Part shown: positions 43,049 to 52,537 of the stretch, one piece after another
Numbering within the stretch: the first letter of the stretch is position 1
How the letters are laid out: each line of letters opens with the position of its first letter
Assembly (NCBI RefSeq): GCF_020194175.1
Contig: NZ_JADYVX010000006.1
Location: 124,001-188,000, forward strand
DNA: 64,000 bases
Reading direction: 5' to 3'
Origin: Bradyrhizobium sp. BRP22
Lineage (GTDB): Bacteria; Pseudomonadota; Alphaproteobacteria; Rhizobiales; Xanthobacteraceae
Made by a program: the position numbers and the translations under genes
Notes under the pieces: model-generated
Database searches by the model: none
Told to the model about the DNA's origin: nothing
The model's input: only the letters and a program-made list of their open reading frames with translations

Positions 43049-44365
43049 TCAGCGTTCCTTGAATGCCCGTCCCGCCTGATCCCGCAACGGCTTGACCAGG
43101 TACGACAGCGCGGTTCGCGCCGGCGTCTTGATGAAGACATCGACCGGCATGCCCGGCACCAGCTTCGCCGATCCCAGTCTTGCAAGCTCGTCGGCCTTGA
43201 GCAGGATGCGCGCCGTGTAATAGCTCGTGCCGGTCCGCTGGTCCTGCGTCAGGTCCGCCGACACCATGCTGACCTCTCCGTCGACCTCGGGCGTCGTCTT
43301 CTGATTGAAGGCCGCAAATTGCATGGTCGCGGTCTGTCCGACATACACCTGATCGATATCCCGCGGCGTGATCTTGACCTCAACCGCGAGGGCGTCCGCA
43401 TCCGGCACGACGAGCATGATCTGCTCACCAGGAGCGATCACGCCTCCCACGGTGTGAACGGAAAGCTGATGAACGCGGCCGGACTGCGGCGCCCGAATAT
43501 CGATGCGATTGAGCTGGTCCACCGCCGCGGTCTTCCGCTCTGTAAGCTCGGAAAGCTTGGAGCGCGTTTCGATCAGATCCTTGCCGACCTCGGTTCGCAG
43601 GTCCTGATCGATCTGGATGATCTGAAGCTCGATCTCAGCGATCTTTCCCTTTGACTGCGCCATCATGCCGCTCAACTGGCTGCGCTCACCTTCCAACCGC
43701 GCGCTGTCGCGCTCGAGCGCGGTCAGGCGCGTGATGGGCACCAGGTTTTTCTGGAACAGCGTCCGGACGCCCTCGAGTTCCTGGCGGATGTAATCGACTT
43801 CCTTCTGCTTGGCCTCGGCCTGCCCGGCGTAGCCCTTGATCTCGTCCTGAAGCTGCGCCTTGCGCTCCCTGAGCTGTGCCTTCTGGCCGCTCCGGGACTG
43901 TCGGCGCAGATCGAACAAGGTGCGCTCCGCCGAGATCGCGCGCCCCGCCTCCAGATTGCTGTCTCTCGACCGTTCGAGCAGCGCCGGCGGAAATACGATC
44001 TGATCAACGCTGTCGCGCTCAGCCTCGAGGCGTGCCTGGCGGGCAAGCAGTTCGTCGAAACTCTTGGTGACGATCGTTGCGTTCGCGAGCGTCTGGGTCT
44101 CGTCGAGCCGGATCAGAATATCTCCGGCTTTCACCCGGTCACCATCGCGGACACGCAGTTCGCCGACAATCCCGCCGGTGGCGTGCTGAACCTTCTTCAC
44201 GCTTGAATCCACCACGACGACACCCTGGCCGATCACCGCGCCGGACAACTGCGACGTCGCGGCCCAACCGCCGATGCCGAAGGTGACGAAGCCGACCATG
44301 AACATGCCGACGATCATGTAGCGCTGGATGGACTGCAGCGCCGGCGTTGCTACCTGGCGATCCAT
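43049..44365 (-). CDS. HlyD-family type I secretion periplasmic adaptor (PrtE type)
   Basis: A 438-residue membrane-fusion protein: one N-terminal membrane helix (YMIVGMFMVGFVTFGIGGWAATS), a lipoyl half (QHATGGIVGELRVRDGDRVKAGDILIRLDETQT), a coiled coil over about 95-250, the second lipoyl half (HTVGGVIAPGEQIMLVVPDADALAVEVKITPRDIDQV) and the end motif LVPGMPVDVFIKTPARTALSYLVKPLRDQAGRAFKER, typical of PrtE/EmhB-type adaptors. The start overlaps the ABC gene by 16 bases. It functions with the PrtD-type exporter to pass cargo through the periplasm. Confidence 0.93.
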   Translation of the reverse strand: MDRQVATPALQSIQRYMIVGMFMVGFVTFGIGGWAATSQLSGAVIGQGVVVVDSSVKKVQHATGGIVGELRVRDGDRVKAGDILIRLDETQTLANATIVTKSFDELLARQARLEAERDSVDQIVFPPALLERSRDSNLEAGRAISAERTLFDLRRQSRSGQKAQLRERKAQLQDEIKGYAGQAEAKQKEVDYIRQELEGVRTLFQKNLVPITRLTALERDSARLEGERSQLSGMMAQSKGKIAEIELQIIQIDQDLRTEVGKDLIETRSKLSELTERKTAAVDQLNRIDIRAPQSGRVHQLSVHTVGGVIAPGEQIMLVVPDADALAVEVKITPRDIDQVYVGQTATMQFAAFNQKTTPEVDGEVSMVSADLTQDQRTGTSYYTARILLKADELARLGSAKLVPGMPVDVFIKTPARTALSYLVKPLRDQAGRAFKER

Positions 44366-46296
44366 CGTCCGCCTCCCTGTCCGTCTGCCACCACCCTGAG
44401 CGGCGCTGTCGGTCGCAGCACCTTCTTGAGCACCTCCTCCTTCGGCCCGAAGGACTGAAGCCTTCCTTCGCCGATCACCAGGACATGGTCGACCGCTTCG
44501 AGCGCCTTCGGCCGGTGCGCAACCACGGCGACGATGCCGCCGCGGTTACGGACATTCAGGATCGCTTCCGTAAGCGCCTCTTCGCCTTCGGAATCGACAT
44601 TCGATGTCGGCTCATCAAGCACCACCAGGAAGGGATTGCCGTAGAGCGCCCGGGCGAGCCCAATGCGTTGCCGCTGACCGGCGGATAAAGCCATTCCGCC
44701 TTCGCCGACCTTGGTGGCATAGCCATCCGGGAGCGAGAGGATGAGATCATGCGCACCGGCTGCTTGTGCGGCCTCCAGCACTCCCTGCGATGTGGCCTGA
44801 AGATCGAACCGTGCAATGTTGACGGCAATACTGCCCTCGAACAGCTCGACGTCTTGCGGCAGATAGCCGATATGCTTGCCAAGCTCGTCGGGTGACCACT
44901 GTTCCAGCGCCGCGTTGTCGAGCTTGATCTTGCCGCGCAGCCGCGGCCAGACGCCGACCAGCGCACGAACCAGCGTAGACTTGCCGGATCCACTGGGGCC
45001 AATAATTCCCACGCCCTCGCCGCCTTTCAACTGAAACGAGACATCTGAGAGGACCAGCTTCTCTGAATCCGGGGGCGCGACATAGAGATGCTCGACGACG
45101 AGCGCCGCTTTGGGCGCAGGCAGTCCAAGCGGCGAATCCTCGTCGGGGAGGAGCTTCAGCAAGCGATCCAGCCGATGCGCCGACTGTCGGGCGCCAACGA
45201 ATCCCTTCCAGTTCGCGATCGCCACCTCCACGGGCGCAAGCGCCCTCGCCGTCAGGATCGAGCCGGCGATGATGATGCCGGCGGTCGATTCCTGGTTAAT
45301 GACGAGAACCGCGCCGACCGCAAGAACAAGCGACTGCAGGAACGAGCGAAAGAACTTCGAGAGCCCGCCGAGCCCGCTCGCAACGTCGCTCGCCTGCTCA
45401 TGCGCCGAGAGATACTTGCTGTTGACATCCTGCCAGCGCAGCGCCGCCTGCCGCCTCATCCCCATCGCTTGCAGGACCTCAGCGTTTCGCCGTCCCTCGG
45501 CGGCAAGTGCGTTGCGCGCGACGCCGAGCCGCGCGAACGCCTTTGCCGGACCGCGCGTTCGGGTCTCCGTCAGGACTGTGACTCCGACCAGCACCAGCGC
45601 GCCCAACAGCGCGGTCACGCCGATCCAGAAATGGAACAGGAAGCAGATGCCAAGATAGATCGGCATCCAGGGCAGATCAAAGAGCGCGGTCGGCCCGCCC
45701 CCGGACAAGAAACTGCGGACCTGATCGAGATCGCGCAATGGCTGCATGCCGTCGCCATCGCCGCGCGTCTTGAGCGGCAGGCGCACGACTGCATCGAACA
45801 CACGAAGGCCGAGCCTTTCATCGAGGTAACGCCCGATCCGAACACTGATCCGGCTTCGGACCAGATCGAGGCCGCTCTGGAACAGATAAAGCACCATCGC
45901 CAGCACCAGCAACGCAATCAGCGTCGGGATGCTGCGACCGGGCAGCACCCGGTCATAAACCTGAAGCATGAAAAACGAGCCGGTGAGCATCAGCAGATTG
46001 CTCAGGCCGCTGAAGGCGGCAAGGCTCCAGAATATCCGGCGGCACGAACTCAGGAATGCCGATATCTCGGATTGCGGCTCATCGTAGAAGTCGGCAGGAC
46101 GCGGCGGGCGGCTAAACAGCCGCGCTCGCACGACCTCGACCGAACGTTCGCCCAACCTGGTGAGCTCTCGCGACGATGATCGCGCCCGCTCTGCCAGAAG
46201 TCCTAGGGCGGCGATAAATATCGCCCATCGCGATACTTCCATCTCCTCAATATTTACCGACGGGGAGGTATCTCCCCGCCGTCCAAGATTAGTCAT
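44350..46296 (-). CDS. Type I secretion ABC exporter (PrtD type)
   Basis: A 648-residue exporter without a C39-like domain. A 100-residue N-terminal extension (SPSVNIEEMEVSRWAIFIAALG) precedes the six-helix membrane domain (ISAFLSSCRRIFWSLAAFSGLSNLL), which contains SFFMLQVYDRVLPGRSIPTL, a PrtD hallmark. ATPase: Walker A GPSGSGKST, signature LSAGQRQRIGLARAL, Walker B LVVLDEPTSNVD. AGGGG precedes the ATG. The large RTX gene lies directly upstream on the same strand, separated by a strong hairpin, and is the likely cargo. No outer-membrane channel gene is in the window. Confidence 0.93.
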   Translation of the reverse strand: MTNLGRRGDTSPSVNIEEMEVSRWAIFIAALGLLAERARSSSRELTRLGERSVEVVRARLFSRPPRPADFYDEPQSEISAFLSSCRRIFWSLAAFSGLSNLLMLTGSFFMLQVYDRVLPGRSIPTLIALLVLAMVLYLFQSGLDLVRSRISVRIGRYLDERLGLRVFDAVVRLPLKTRGDGDGMQPLRDLDQVRSFLSGGGPTALFDLPWMPIYLGICFLFHFWIGVTALLGALVLVGVTVLTETRTRGPAKAFARLGVARNALAAEGRRNAEVLQAMGMRRQAALRWQDVNSKYLSAHEQASDVASGLGGLSKFFRSFLQSLVLAVGAVLVINQESTAGIIIAGSILTARALAPVEVAIANWKGFVGARQSAHRLDRLLKLLPDEDSPLGLPAPKAALVVEHLYVAPPDSEKLVLSDVSFQLKGGEGVGIIGPSGSGKSTLVRALVGVWPRLRGKIKLDNAALEQWSPDELGKHIGYLPQDVELFEGSIAVNIARFDLQATSQGVLEAAQAAGAHDLILSLPDGYATKVGEGGMALSAGQRQRIGLARALYGNPFLVVLDEPTSNVDSEGEEALTEAILNVRNRGGIVAVVAHRPKALEAVDHVLVIGEGRLQSFGPKEEVLKKVLRPTAPLRVVADGQGGGRWIAR

Positions 46297-46315
46297 GGCA
46301 CGTGTCCCCTAACAT

Positions 46316-46342
46316 GCGCCGTGGAGATTAACTCCACGGCGC
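46316..46342. promoter_or_regulatory. Strong hairpin between the large RTX gene and its exporter genes
   Basis: An 11-pair stem, GCGCCGTGGAG and CTCCACGGCGC, with a five-base loop (ATTAA on the plus strand). There is no T-run after it on the minus strand, so it is more likely a partial terminator, RNA stabiliser or processing site than a full stop. It lies in the 78-base gap, 33 bases past the RTX stop and 20 bases before the exporter start codon. Confidence 0.65.
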
Positions 46343-46374
46343 TGAATGTTCTTCGACTTATTGCGCCCCTTCGC

Positions 46375-49122
46375 TTACGCGAAATGGAAGTCGTGACTCT
46401 GCAGTGCACCAAGCTTAGTGTTCTTCAGCGTGAGCGAGTCAGCTCCGTTCGCAATGACCACGTCCTGTCCGACCTGCGAAGCGTGGTTGAGAACGCTGGC
46501 AAAGTCGCTGAACGCACTCTTGCTGAACTGGATCGTGTCGTGCGAAGTCCCGTAAGCATCGAAGTCCTTGATGACATCCTTACCGAAATTCGCGGCGAAT
46601 ACGAACGTGTCTTGATTACCCTTGCCGACGAACAAGTCGTTGCCCGATGTGCTCGTCAGCGTATTGCTGCCTGTCGAGCCAAGGATCGCGCTGCCCGAAC
46701 TGGCCGTTGTGTGACCGGCACTGTCGACCCCCACCGCTTTGAACGAGTGCACAGTGTTGGATACGGCAGACGTGCTCGTGAAGCTCCAGTTACCGTCCGC
46801 ACCGGCAGTCGTCGTCCCGATATACGCCTTGCCGTCGTACATCTTGACTTGGCTGAATGCATCAGCGGTGCCTTTCATTGTAACGACATTGCTCGAGCTC
46901 GTGGTGAGCGAAGTGAAGTTCACTGCTGAAGCTGGAGCGGTCGGGGTCGTCGGCGTTGCGCCTGGAGCGCCGATGGTGTGATCCCCATTGAGATCCTGAT
47001 GGAAAATATTCTCATAGGATTGGACCGTTGTGCTGTTGGCAGCAAGAGCAACGCCGTGGGTCGGGTAGAACTTGAAGTTGCCCTGACTATCCGTAGTCCA
47101 GAAGGTGAACTGCCCGCTTGAGTCTTTCCACGCAACATCGTAGCCGCCGCCATCCAGCTTGACTGAGCTGATTGGAATCCAGTCTTCGAATTGGCCGGCT
47201 GTCACAGCAGCGCCGTGATATTTCAGCTCGGGGCCGGAAGCTCCGAGGAAATAATTGTTGCCGACCTGGACCAGGCCAGTCAATCCAGACGGTGTGGTCG
47301 ATCCACCACCGATCACCGGATGGAAGGCCTGCGATGCAGCGCTGACATTGCCCGCAACGTCCGTTGCCGTCGCCATGAGGTCGTGAGTCCCGCTCGACAG
47401 AGCGCTGGTGGTGACGCTCCAGCTCCCGTTCGTCCCCGCCGTGGCGGTACCGACGACATTCGACCCGTCATAGACCTTGACAGTGCTGCCAGCCTCGGCC
47501 GTTCCAGACACCTGCACGTGGTTGGTATCGACAACGGAGTTCGCCTTCAACGCCGGCGCAGTCGGCGCCTTAGTATCGATGGTGATCGCAAGCGCCACGG
47601 ACGTCACGCTGCTGGCTCTTGCTGTCGTACCTGTGCTGGCAGCCGTGGCCGTGAAACTATGAGCACCGTCCTGCAGCGCCGCGGTGGTCAGGCTCCAGTT
47701 GCCATTGGCGTCGGCCTTGACGGATCCGAGCTGGGTATTGCCATCGAACACCTTCACGGTCGCGTTGGCCTGGGCCGTGCCCTTGAGCGTCAGCGTGTTG
47801 TCGTTGGTGATGTTGTCGCCGGACTTGCCGCTGTCGTTCGAGAACGAGACGATCTTCGGCGTCGCGGAAGGCTGCGTCGGCGGAGTCGTCGTCGGCCCAC
47901 CGATCACCGGATCGACCGCCTGCGAGGCAGCGCTGACATTGCCGGCAGCGTCCGTGGCCGTAGCCGTCAGGTTATGAGACCCGGTCGACAGGGCGCTGGT
48001 GGTGATGCTCCAAGTACCATTCGCCGCCACCGTGCCGGTGCCGACCACATTCGCTCCATCATAGACCTTGATCGTGCTGCCCGCCTCGGCGGTGCCCGAC
48101 ACCAGCACCTTGTTCGTGTCGACGACGGTATCGCTCTTCACGACCGGGGTGGTCGGCGCAACATTATCGACCGTCACCGTGAGAGCGGCAGATGCGGCGC
48201 TGGTCTGACCGCTCGCATTGGTGGCCGTTGCCTTCAGCACGTGCTGGGCATTGGTCAGCACCGACGTAATATACTCCCAACTCCCGCTCGCATTCGCATT
48301 GGTCGTACCGATCTGCTTCGTGCCGTCGAAGATCTTGATGGTGCTATTTGCCGCAGCGGTCCCCTTCAACTGAAGCGTGTTGTCGCTGGTGATGCCGTCG
48401 CCGACTTTTCCGGTGTCGTTCGAGAACGAAGCGATCACCGGCGCGTCCGGAGTTGGACTGGCAGGAGGCACCGTGGGCGACCCGCCACCTTCCACCGGAA
48501 ACGGCGGGGCGATAAGCGCGCCCGGAACGAGTTCGCCATTCACGATTGAAGCATAGCGGACGTTTTCCCAATCGGTAATATGTATTTTTCCGTTGACCTC
48601 CAGAAGGAGGAGCGGGTCATACATAAATGGTCCCACAAAATACACGTCCTTGAGCGATACGTAGATATCGTCCGAATCCGCGTGAATCCGCAAGCCATAC
48701 AGACCACCTTCGAACACCACATTGTTGAACGTGAACGATCCGCTGTAATCGTCCGCAACGAAAAAACCAGCGTTTGCAGCAGTGTTGTGAGATACAATCG
48801 TTGTGTTTGTGATGGTCACATTCCCACTGCCGCCGGGATCATAGGCTTGAATACCATCAGCGTGATCAGACCCCTGCCCAGTCGTTTCGATGTACGAATT
48901 GCTGATGGTTATGTCGCCGTCCCCACCAATGCGCACGCCTTCCCTTGAATTGATGCGGACCTGGTCGAGGCTGAATGACCCACTGCCTACGACTGAGGCG
49001 ATGGAGCCGGAATCCGTAATACTCGCATTCGATAGCGTCCCGCCATCTCGGAGCGTAACTGCCGCCGAACTCGTATTGCTGTTAAACAACGGGTCATTCC
49101 AGCTCAGAGGAATGGCTGCCAT
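46375..49122 (-). CDS. Large secreted RTX-type protein: beta-helix, Ig-like repeats, W-rich domain, RTX tail
   Basis: A 915-residue protein with no Sec signal. Residues 1-207 form a parallel beta-helix ([51 protein letters not shown]) homologous to the exported protein at 53985. Four Ig-like repeats follow at about 229, 320, 421 and 520, alternating two types ([20 protein letters not shown] and [21 protein letters not shown]). Then a Trp-rich domain ([27 protein letters not shown]) ends with [12 protein letters not shown], an EF-like loop common in alphaproteobacterial RTX adhesins. Another Ig-like module precedes the RTX/serralysin-like C-terminus (about 817-915), which should carry the type I signal. 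AGGAG precedes the ATG. A surface adhesin or glycan-acting enzyme. Confidence 0.88.
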   Translation of the reverse strand: MAAIPLSWNDPLFNSNTSSAAVTLRDGGTLSNASITDSGSIASVVGSGSFSLDQVRINSREGVRIGGDGDITISNSYIETTGQGSDHADGIQAYDPGGSGNVTITNTTIVSHNTAANAGFFVADDYSGSFTFNNVVFEGGLYGLRIHADSDDIYVSLKDVYFVGPFMYDPLLLLEVNGKIHITDWENVRYASIVNGELVPGALIAPPFPVEGGGSPTVPPASPTPDAPVIASFSNDTGKVGDGITSDNTLQLKGTAAANSTIKIFDGTKQIGTTNANASGSWEYITSVLTNAQHVLKATATNASGQTSAASAALTVTVDNVAPTTPVVKSDTVVDTNKVLVSGTAEAGSTIKVYDGANVVGTGTVAANGTWSITTSALSTGSHNLTATATDAAGNVSAASQAVDPVIGGPTTTPPTQPSATPKIVSFSNDSGKSGDNITNDNTLTLKGTAQANATVKVFDGNTQLGSVKADANGNWSLTTAALQDGAHSFTATAASTGTTARASSVTSVALAITIDTKAPTAPALKANSVVDTNHVQVSGTAEAGSTVKVYDGSNVVGTATAGTNGSWSVTTSALSSGTHDLMATATDVAGNVSAASQAFHPVIGGGSTTPSGLTGLVQVGNNYFLGASGPELKYHGAAVTAGQFEDWIPISSVKLDGGGYDVAWKDSSGQFTFWTTDSQGNFKFYPTHGVALAANSTTVQSYENIFHQDLNGDHTIGAPGATPTTPTAPASAVNFTSLTTSSSNVVTMKGTADAFSQVKMYDGKAYIGTTTAGADGNWSFTSTSAVSNTVHSFKAVGVDSAGHTTASSGSAILGSTGSNTLTSTSGNDLFVGKGNQDTFVFAANFGKDVIKDFDAYGTSHDTIQFSKSAFSDFASVLNHASQVGQDVVIANGADSLTLKNTKLGALQSHDFHFA

Positions 49123-49817
49123 CTAGTGTTCTCCTGGTAGCTTTTCTGGTTTGTCCCCAGGCAACGTGCCCAATTTGAATTCCCCGAGCAACGATACCCT
49201 GTGTGCGACTCTGCTGGCGCAGCGCCGATGGATTCGTTCTGGTCATTGGCAGAGGCTTTTTTGGGACGACATCACGGCCCACCCAAGGTGATTCTTTAAC
49301 CACGCTGGTCAAAAAAAGCCTCTCCGCACGAATTTGCTCACGCATTCGCCTGATGTGCTTTAAATGACACACGAAGAATAAATCGTCACTCTCAGCGACG
49401 GGACCATGGCCTCAGCGTAAAGGAGCGAGAATTGCAGTGCAGTTAATTCCAATGCGAAAAATCGCAGTTTCTGGCAGTTTCTTGGGCACAGTAAATTTCA
49501 CTTCAAGGGATTTAATAAGAAGCGATTTTGCAGATTTCCGCACAAGCTCAAACTCGCGTGTACCCAGGCGCGCAGGCGCTAGATTTAATGCTGGCTTGAC
49601 GGATTTAATATTGACCGTCCACCTCCATCCGAATCGTTCCGATCCACCGCTTGAGACTGCCCCAACCTTCAAGGATTAAATAGCAGGCCGTCGAGTACCT
49701 GCGTCATCGCGGATGAGTGAGAAAATATGGGCGCCGCGCTATGGTTGTAGCCGTCTGCAAAGCAGACGCAGGGCTCTGAGTGGCGCTACCAGCTGCCCGC
49801 TTGAGCCAGAGAAGTCG
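49123..49817. other. 695-base region upstream of the large RTX gene, with repeated AT motif
   Basis: No convincing gene. It must hold the promoter of the RTX-exporter operon. GATTTAAT occurs at 49509-49516, 49582-49589 and 49602-49609, and its near-complement GGATTAAAT at 49673-49681, in otherwise GC-rich DNA. The pattern suggests several sites for one DNA-binding protein. Confidence 0.5.
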
Positions 49818-50801
49818 TTACCCGACCTCGATCTTCGAGTTATCGTGTTCGCGAGAAGGCTGCTTGTCCGGATAGCCCTTGATCCAGTCGTGGCGCTCGG
49901 TCCAGACTTTCATCCAACCCTTGGCTTCGGATCGATCCGGCCCGAGCCCAATCCGGGCGAGCAATGCGCGCAGACCTACGCCTGCAAGAAGTTCGAGAAG
50001 AACGAGCTGCCTGCGCCATCCATCGAAATGGTCGCGAACGAGTGTGGCCTTGCCTTTAAAGAGGAGGAGCAGCTTGTCCGCTCGGGTCGCTGACGCCTTG
50101 CCGACATCGTGGACGATACATGCTTCCGGGCAAATGATTGGACGAAACCCAGCGCGCCGAGCACGGAAGGCAAGATCGGCATCCTCGCCATACATGAAAT
50201 AGCGCTCGTCGAACCCGCCGAGCTTTTGCCAGACGTCGCGGGGAACCAAGAGAAGGCAACCGGTGACGATGCCGACCTCGCGAACAGTGTCGCGATGCCA
50301 ATCGGCCATGGATTCAGGGTCGAACCAGGGCGAGTGACGAAAGACTGTGCTTAGGCCAAGAGCGAAGCAGGTCATACTCCATATAGTCGGTAGCGCCCAG
50401 CAAGAAGACAACTCGAGCGCACCGTCGCGCTGGACCGTTCGCCCACCGTAAAGCCCGTGGCCCGGACGCGAGCGCGCAAACTTCACCAACCGCTCGATTG
50501 CATGATCAAGCACGACGGTATCGGGATTCAGAAGAAGCAGAAACTCGGCGTTCGCTCGGCGCGCCGCCAGGTTCATTCCTCGTGCAAAACCGAGATTTTG
50601 CTTGGCTTCGATCAACTCCACTTCAGCAAAGCGCGATCGGATCATATCGACCGAACGGTCGCTTGAACGGTTGTCGACCACGATCACCTGCTGCCTCAGG
50701 CTGCCGCGTTGCTCGTGCAGAGTTTGGAGACACTCGCCGAGCAAGTGCTCCGTATTGTACGAGACGATGAGAACAGCGACGTCGGCGTGCGGGCTAATCA
50801 A
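49818..50801 (-). CDS. GT2 family glycosyltransferase (rhamnosyltransferase type)
   Basis: A 327-residue transferase: VAVLIVSYNTEHLLGECLQTL at the start, VDNRSSDRSVDMI, QNLGFARGMNLAARRANAEFLLLLNPDTVV (the DxD-type NPD), GCLLLVPRDVWQKLGGFDERYFMYGEDADLAFRARRAG; these are shared by GT2 enzymes annotated as rhamnosyltransferases. The start is uncertain: a TTG at 50801 overlaps the acetyltransferase stop region by eight bases and puts the fold at the N-terminus; a GTG at 50855 overlaps by 62 bases and has no ribosome site. It is the third gene of a coupled minus-strand set (GT2, acetyltransferase, GT2). Confidence 0.88.
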   Translation of the reverse strand: MISPHADVAVLIVSYNTEHLLGECLQTLHEQRGSLRQQVIVVDNRSSDRSVDMIRSRFAEVELIEAKQNLGFARGMNLAARRANAEFLLLLNPDTVVLDHAIERLVKFARSRPGHGLYGGRTVQRDGALELSSCWALPTIWSMTCFALGLSTVFRHSPWFDPESMADWHRDTVREVGIVTGCLLLVPRDVWQKLGGFDERYFMYGEDADLAFRARRAGFRPIICPEACIVHDVGKASATRADKLLLLFKGKATLVRDHFDGWRRQLVLLELLAGVGLRALLARIGLGPDRSEAKGWMKVWTERHDWIKGYPDKQPSREHDNSKIEVG

Positions 50802-51354
50802 GTGGAGACCCAGCGCGCTTCGGACGCGGCTTGATTGGCCGAGCAGGTATGCCACCGCAGATCATATTTGCTGGAAGATCGCGGGTTACTACCGATCCGG
50901 CGCCAACGATACAGCCCTCGTCTATGGTAACGCCTGCGGTGATAACCGCGTTTGCACCAATCCAGACCCCGTCGCGAATTACGATATCGCGTTCGCTCTT
51001 TGGCTGAAAAGCGGGCGGAGTACCCTCAACCAGACCGTAATCCGACGCGGTGACAACTGCTCCGGGGCCGATCATCACATCATCGCCTAACGTTATTCGC
51101 CCGGTCTCATTACCGGCCCAGAGACACACGCGCTCACCGACATGGCACCGGTTTCCCAACGTGATTCTTTCACCATTTGCTATCGACACGTTCGGCCCGA
51201 AGACCTGATCGCTGCCCATCTTGATCTTGCGCTTTTCGCGCACATGCTTGTAGCTATAGAAGTGGAGGATCCGCAGCGAATGCAGCCATGTCATTGGGTC
51301 TAGCATGGACCGCACGCCGCTGGCAATTTTGTCGCGGGTGCTTGTGATTGGCAT
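50794..51354 (-). CDS. Hexapeptide-repeat acetyltransferase (serine acetyltransferase-like)
   Basis: A 186-residue left-handed beta-helix protein. VFGPNVSIANGERITLGNRCHVGERVCLWAGNE, ITLGDDVMIGPGAVVTASDY, IVIRDGVWIGANAVITAGVTIDEGCIVGAGSVVTRDLPANMICGGIPARPIK show the repeats and the CysE/LacA-type end. It lacks the N-terminal helical domain of true serine acetyltransferase, so a sugar O-acetyltransferase is more likely. The ATG at 51354 overlaps the upstream GT stop (TGATG) and follows GGAGGGGAG. Confidence 0.87.
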   Translation of the reverse strand: MPITSTRDKIASGVRSMLDPMTWLHSLRILHFYSYKHVREKRKIKMGSDQVFGPNVSIANGERITLGNRCHVGERVCLWAGNETGRITLGDDVMIGPGAVVTASDYGLVEGTPPAFQPKSERDIVIRDGVWIGANAVITAGVTIDEGCIVGAGSVVTRDLPANMICGGIPARPIKPRPKRAGSPLD

Positions 51355-52250
51355 CAGCTCCCCTCCCGTTGTCCATGGGTAGCCGAAGGAATAGTACGGC
51401 TCGTTTCGTCTCGCTCCCAAGCACGGTCACCCCGCTGCTCCTTGCGAGTCGCCGCGAACGCGGCCATTTTCGAGATGATCGCATATACGATCAAATCCCC
51501 AATCCTCGCGCGCCGTCGGCGCAACAGATCCAAGAGTGATAGTCTGCGGGCGCGGCCCGGAAGCTGTCCGAAGCGCCGATCCAGTTCGCGTTGGCCGACC
51601 AGCGTGCGTGTCCGTCGCTTAATCAACCCTTGAACCGTGCGCGGCGGTCGCACCAGAAACTGATACGAGTTCGACGTTGTGCGTTCGCGGGTTTCGAACA
51701 AGTCGTGCACATACTGGTCGTCATTGGTTATCGCTGGAAACACACCAACGCGCGCATGTCCGGCGGCGGTTAGTACGTAGATACCTGAACCGACGAGGTT
51801 GTCGGTGAACCAAGGCGTCTCACACCACACCCGATAGAAAGATCGAACGATGGCCGGACATCCATCCAAATCGATCACCGCTCGGGGCGCTCCAATAAGC
51901 GCACCTGCGCGGTCCATCTCCTCCACCACGGATCGAATGGCTCCAGCGCTTACCGTGATGTCTGCATCCAGATACACGCGCGGAAACACCGTTGCCGCTT
52001 TATCGCCTGCATTGAGGGCAGCATGCTTGGACGCCTCGGACACTTCAATCACACCAACTCGATTGCCGTAGCTCCGCCCGATCTCCACGGTGCGATCGGT
52101 GCAGCCATTGGCGACAACAAGGATCTCCAGTTCGCCCGGTTTGGAGTCTGCCAGCAAGGTGTCGAGACACCGCGCCAGCACCTTTTCCTCGTTGTGTGCG
52201 GGGATGATTACGCTGAAAGCAGGCACCGGTTGGTCAGCATGATCCTGCAT
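51354..52250 (-). CDS. GT2 family glycosyltransferase
   Basis: A 298-residue transferase. PAFSVIIPAHNEEKVLARCLDTLLADSKPGELEILVVANGCTDRTVEI is a classic GT2 start; FPRVYLDADITVSAGAIR holds the DxD, and GVFPAITNDDQYVHDLFE is the acceptor-side motif. The C-terminal 60 residues (RRTRTLVGQRELDRRFG) include a possible membrane-associated helix. It is first of a minus-strand set: this GT, acetyltransferase, GT. Confidence 0.87.
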   Translation of the reverse strand: MQDHADQPVPAFSVIIPAHNEEKVLARCLDTLLADSKPGELEILVVANGCTDRTVEIGRSYGNRVGVIEVSEASKHAALNAGDKAATVFPRVYLDADITVSAGAIRSVVEEMDRAGALIGAPRAVIDLDGCPAIVRSFYRVWCETPWFTDNLVGSGIYVLTAAGHARVGVFPAITNDDQYVHDLFETRERTTSNSYQFLVRPPRTVQGLIKRRTRTLVGQRELDRRFGQLPGRARRLSLLDLLRRRRARIGDLIVYAIISKMAAFAATRKEQRGDRAWERDETSRTIPSATHGQREGS

Positions 52251-52537
52251 ATTTTCGACGCGGGCGAAGTCCAGCCTATATAAAAAAGATCGGTCTCGGA
52301 CGAATGACTTATTTCGAGGCAGCAGTATACCTCGCCAATAGGCAAAAGCGATAAAATAATGGCGTTCGCAAACCGTCTTTTGACCCTCGCATGGTCCTTG
52401 GGTCGAACCTAATTCCTTTGACCCATTTGCCCAGTGCAGATCGAGAGGTCGACCAGCCTCCGATCCATCAGAAATCTCGGCTCACGCACGAACCATCCTC
52501 CAAGGCTTCGGCAGGCTGATTATTCGCCGACCAGATA

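Noticed and set aside
46930..48480. Long DNA repeats about 600 bases apart suggesting a duplication or recombination site
   Set aside because: They encode the Ig-like modules in frame; ordinary domain duplication within the RTX protein gene.
49437..49679. 80-residue plus-strand frame
   Set aside because: Spans the AT-rich repeated motif, no ribosome site; more likely regulatory DNA.
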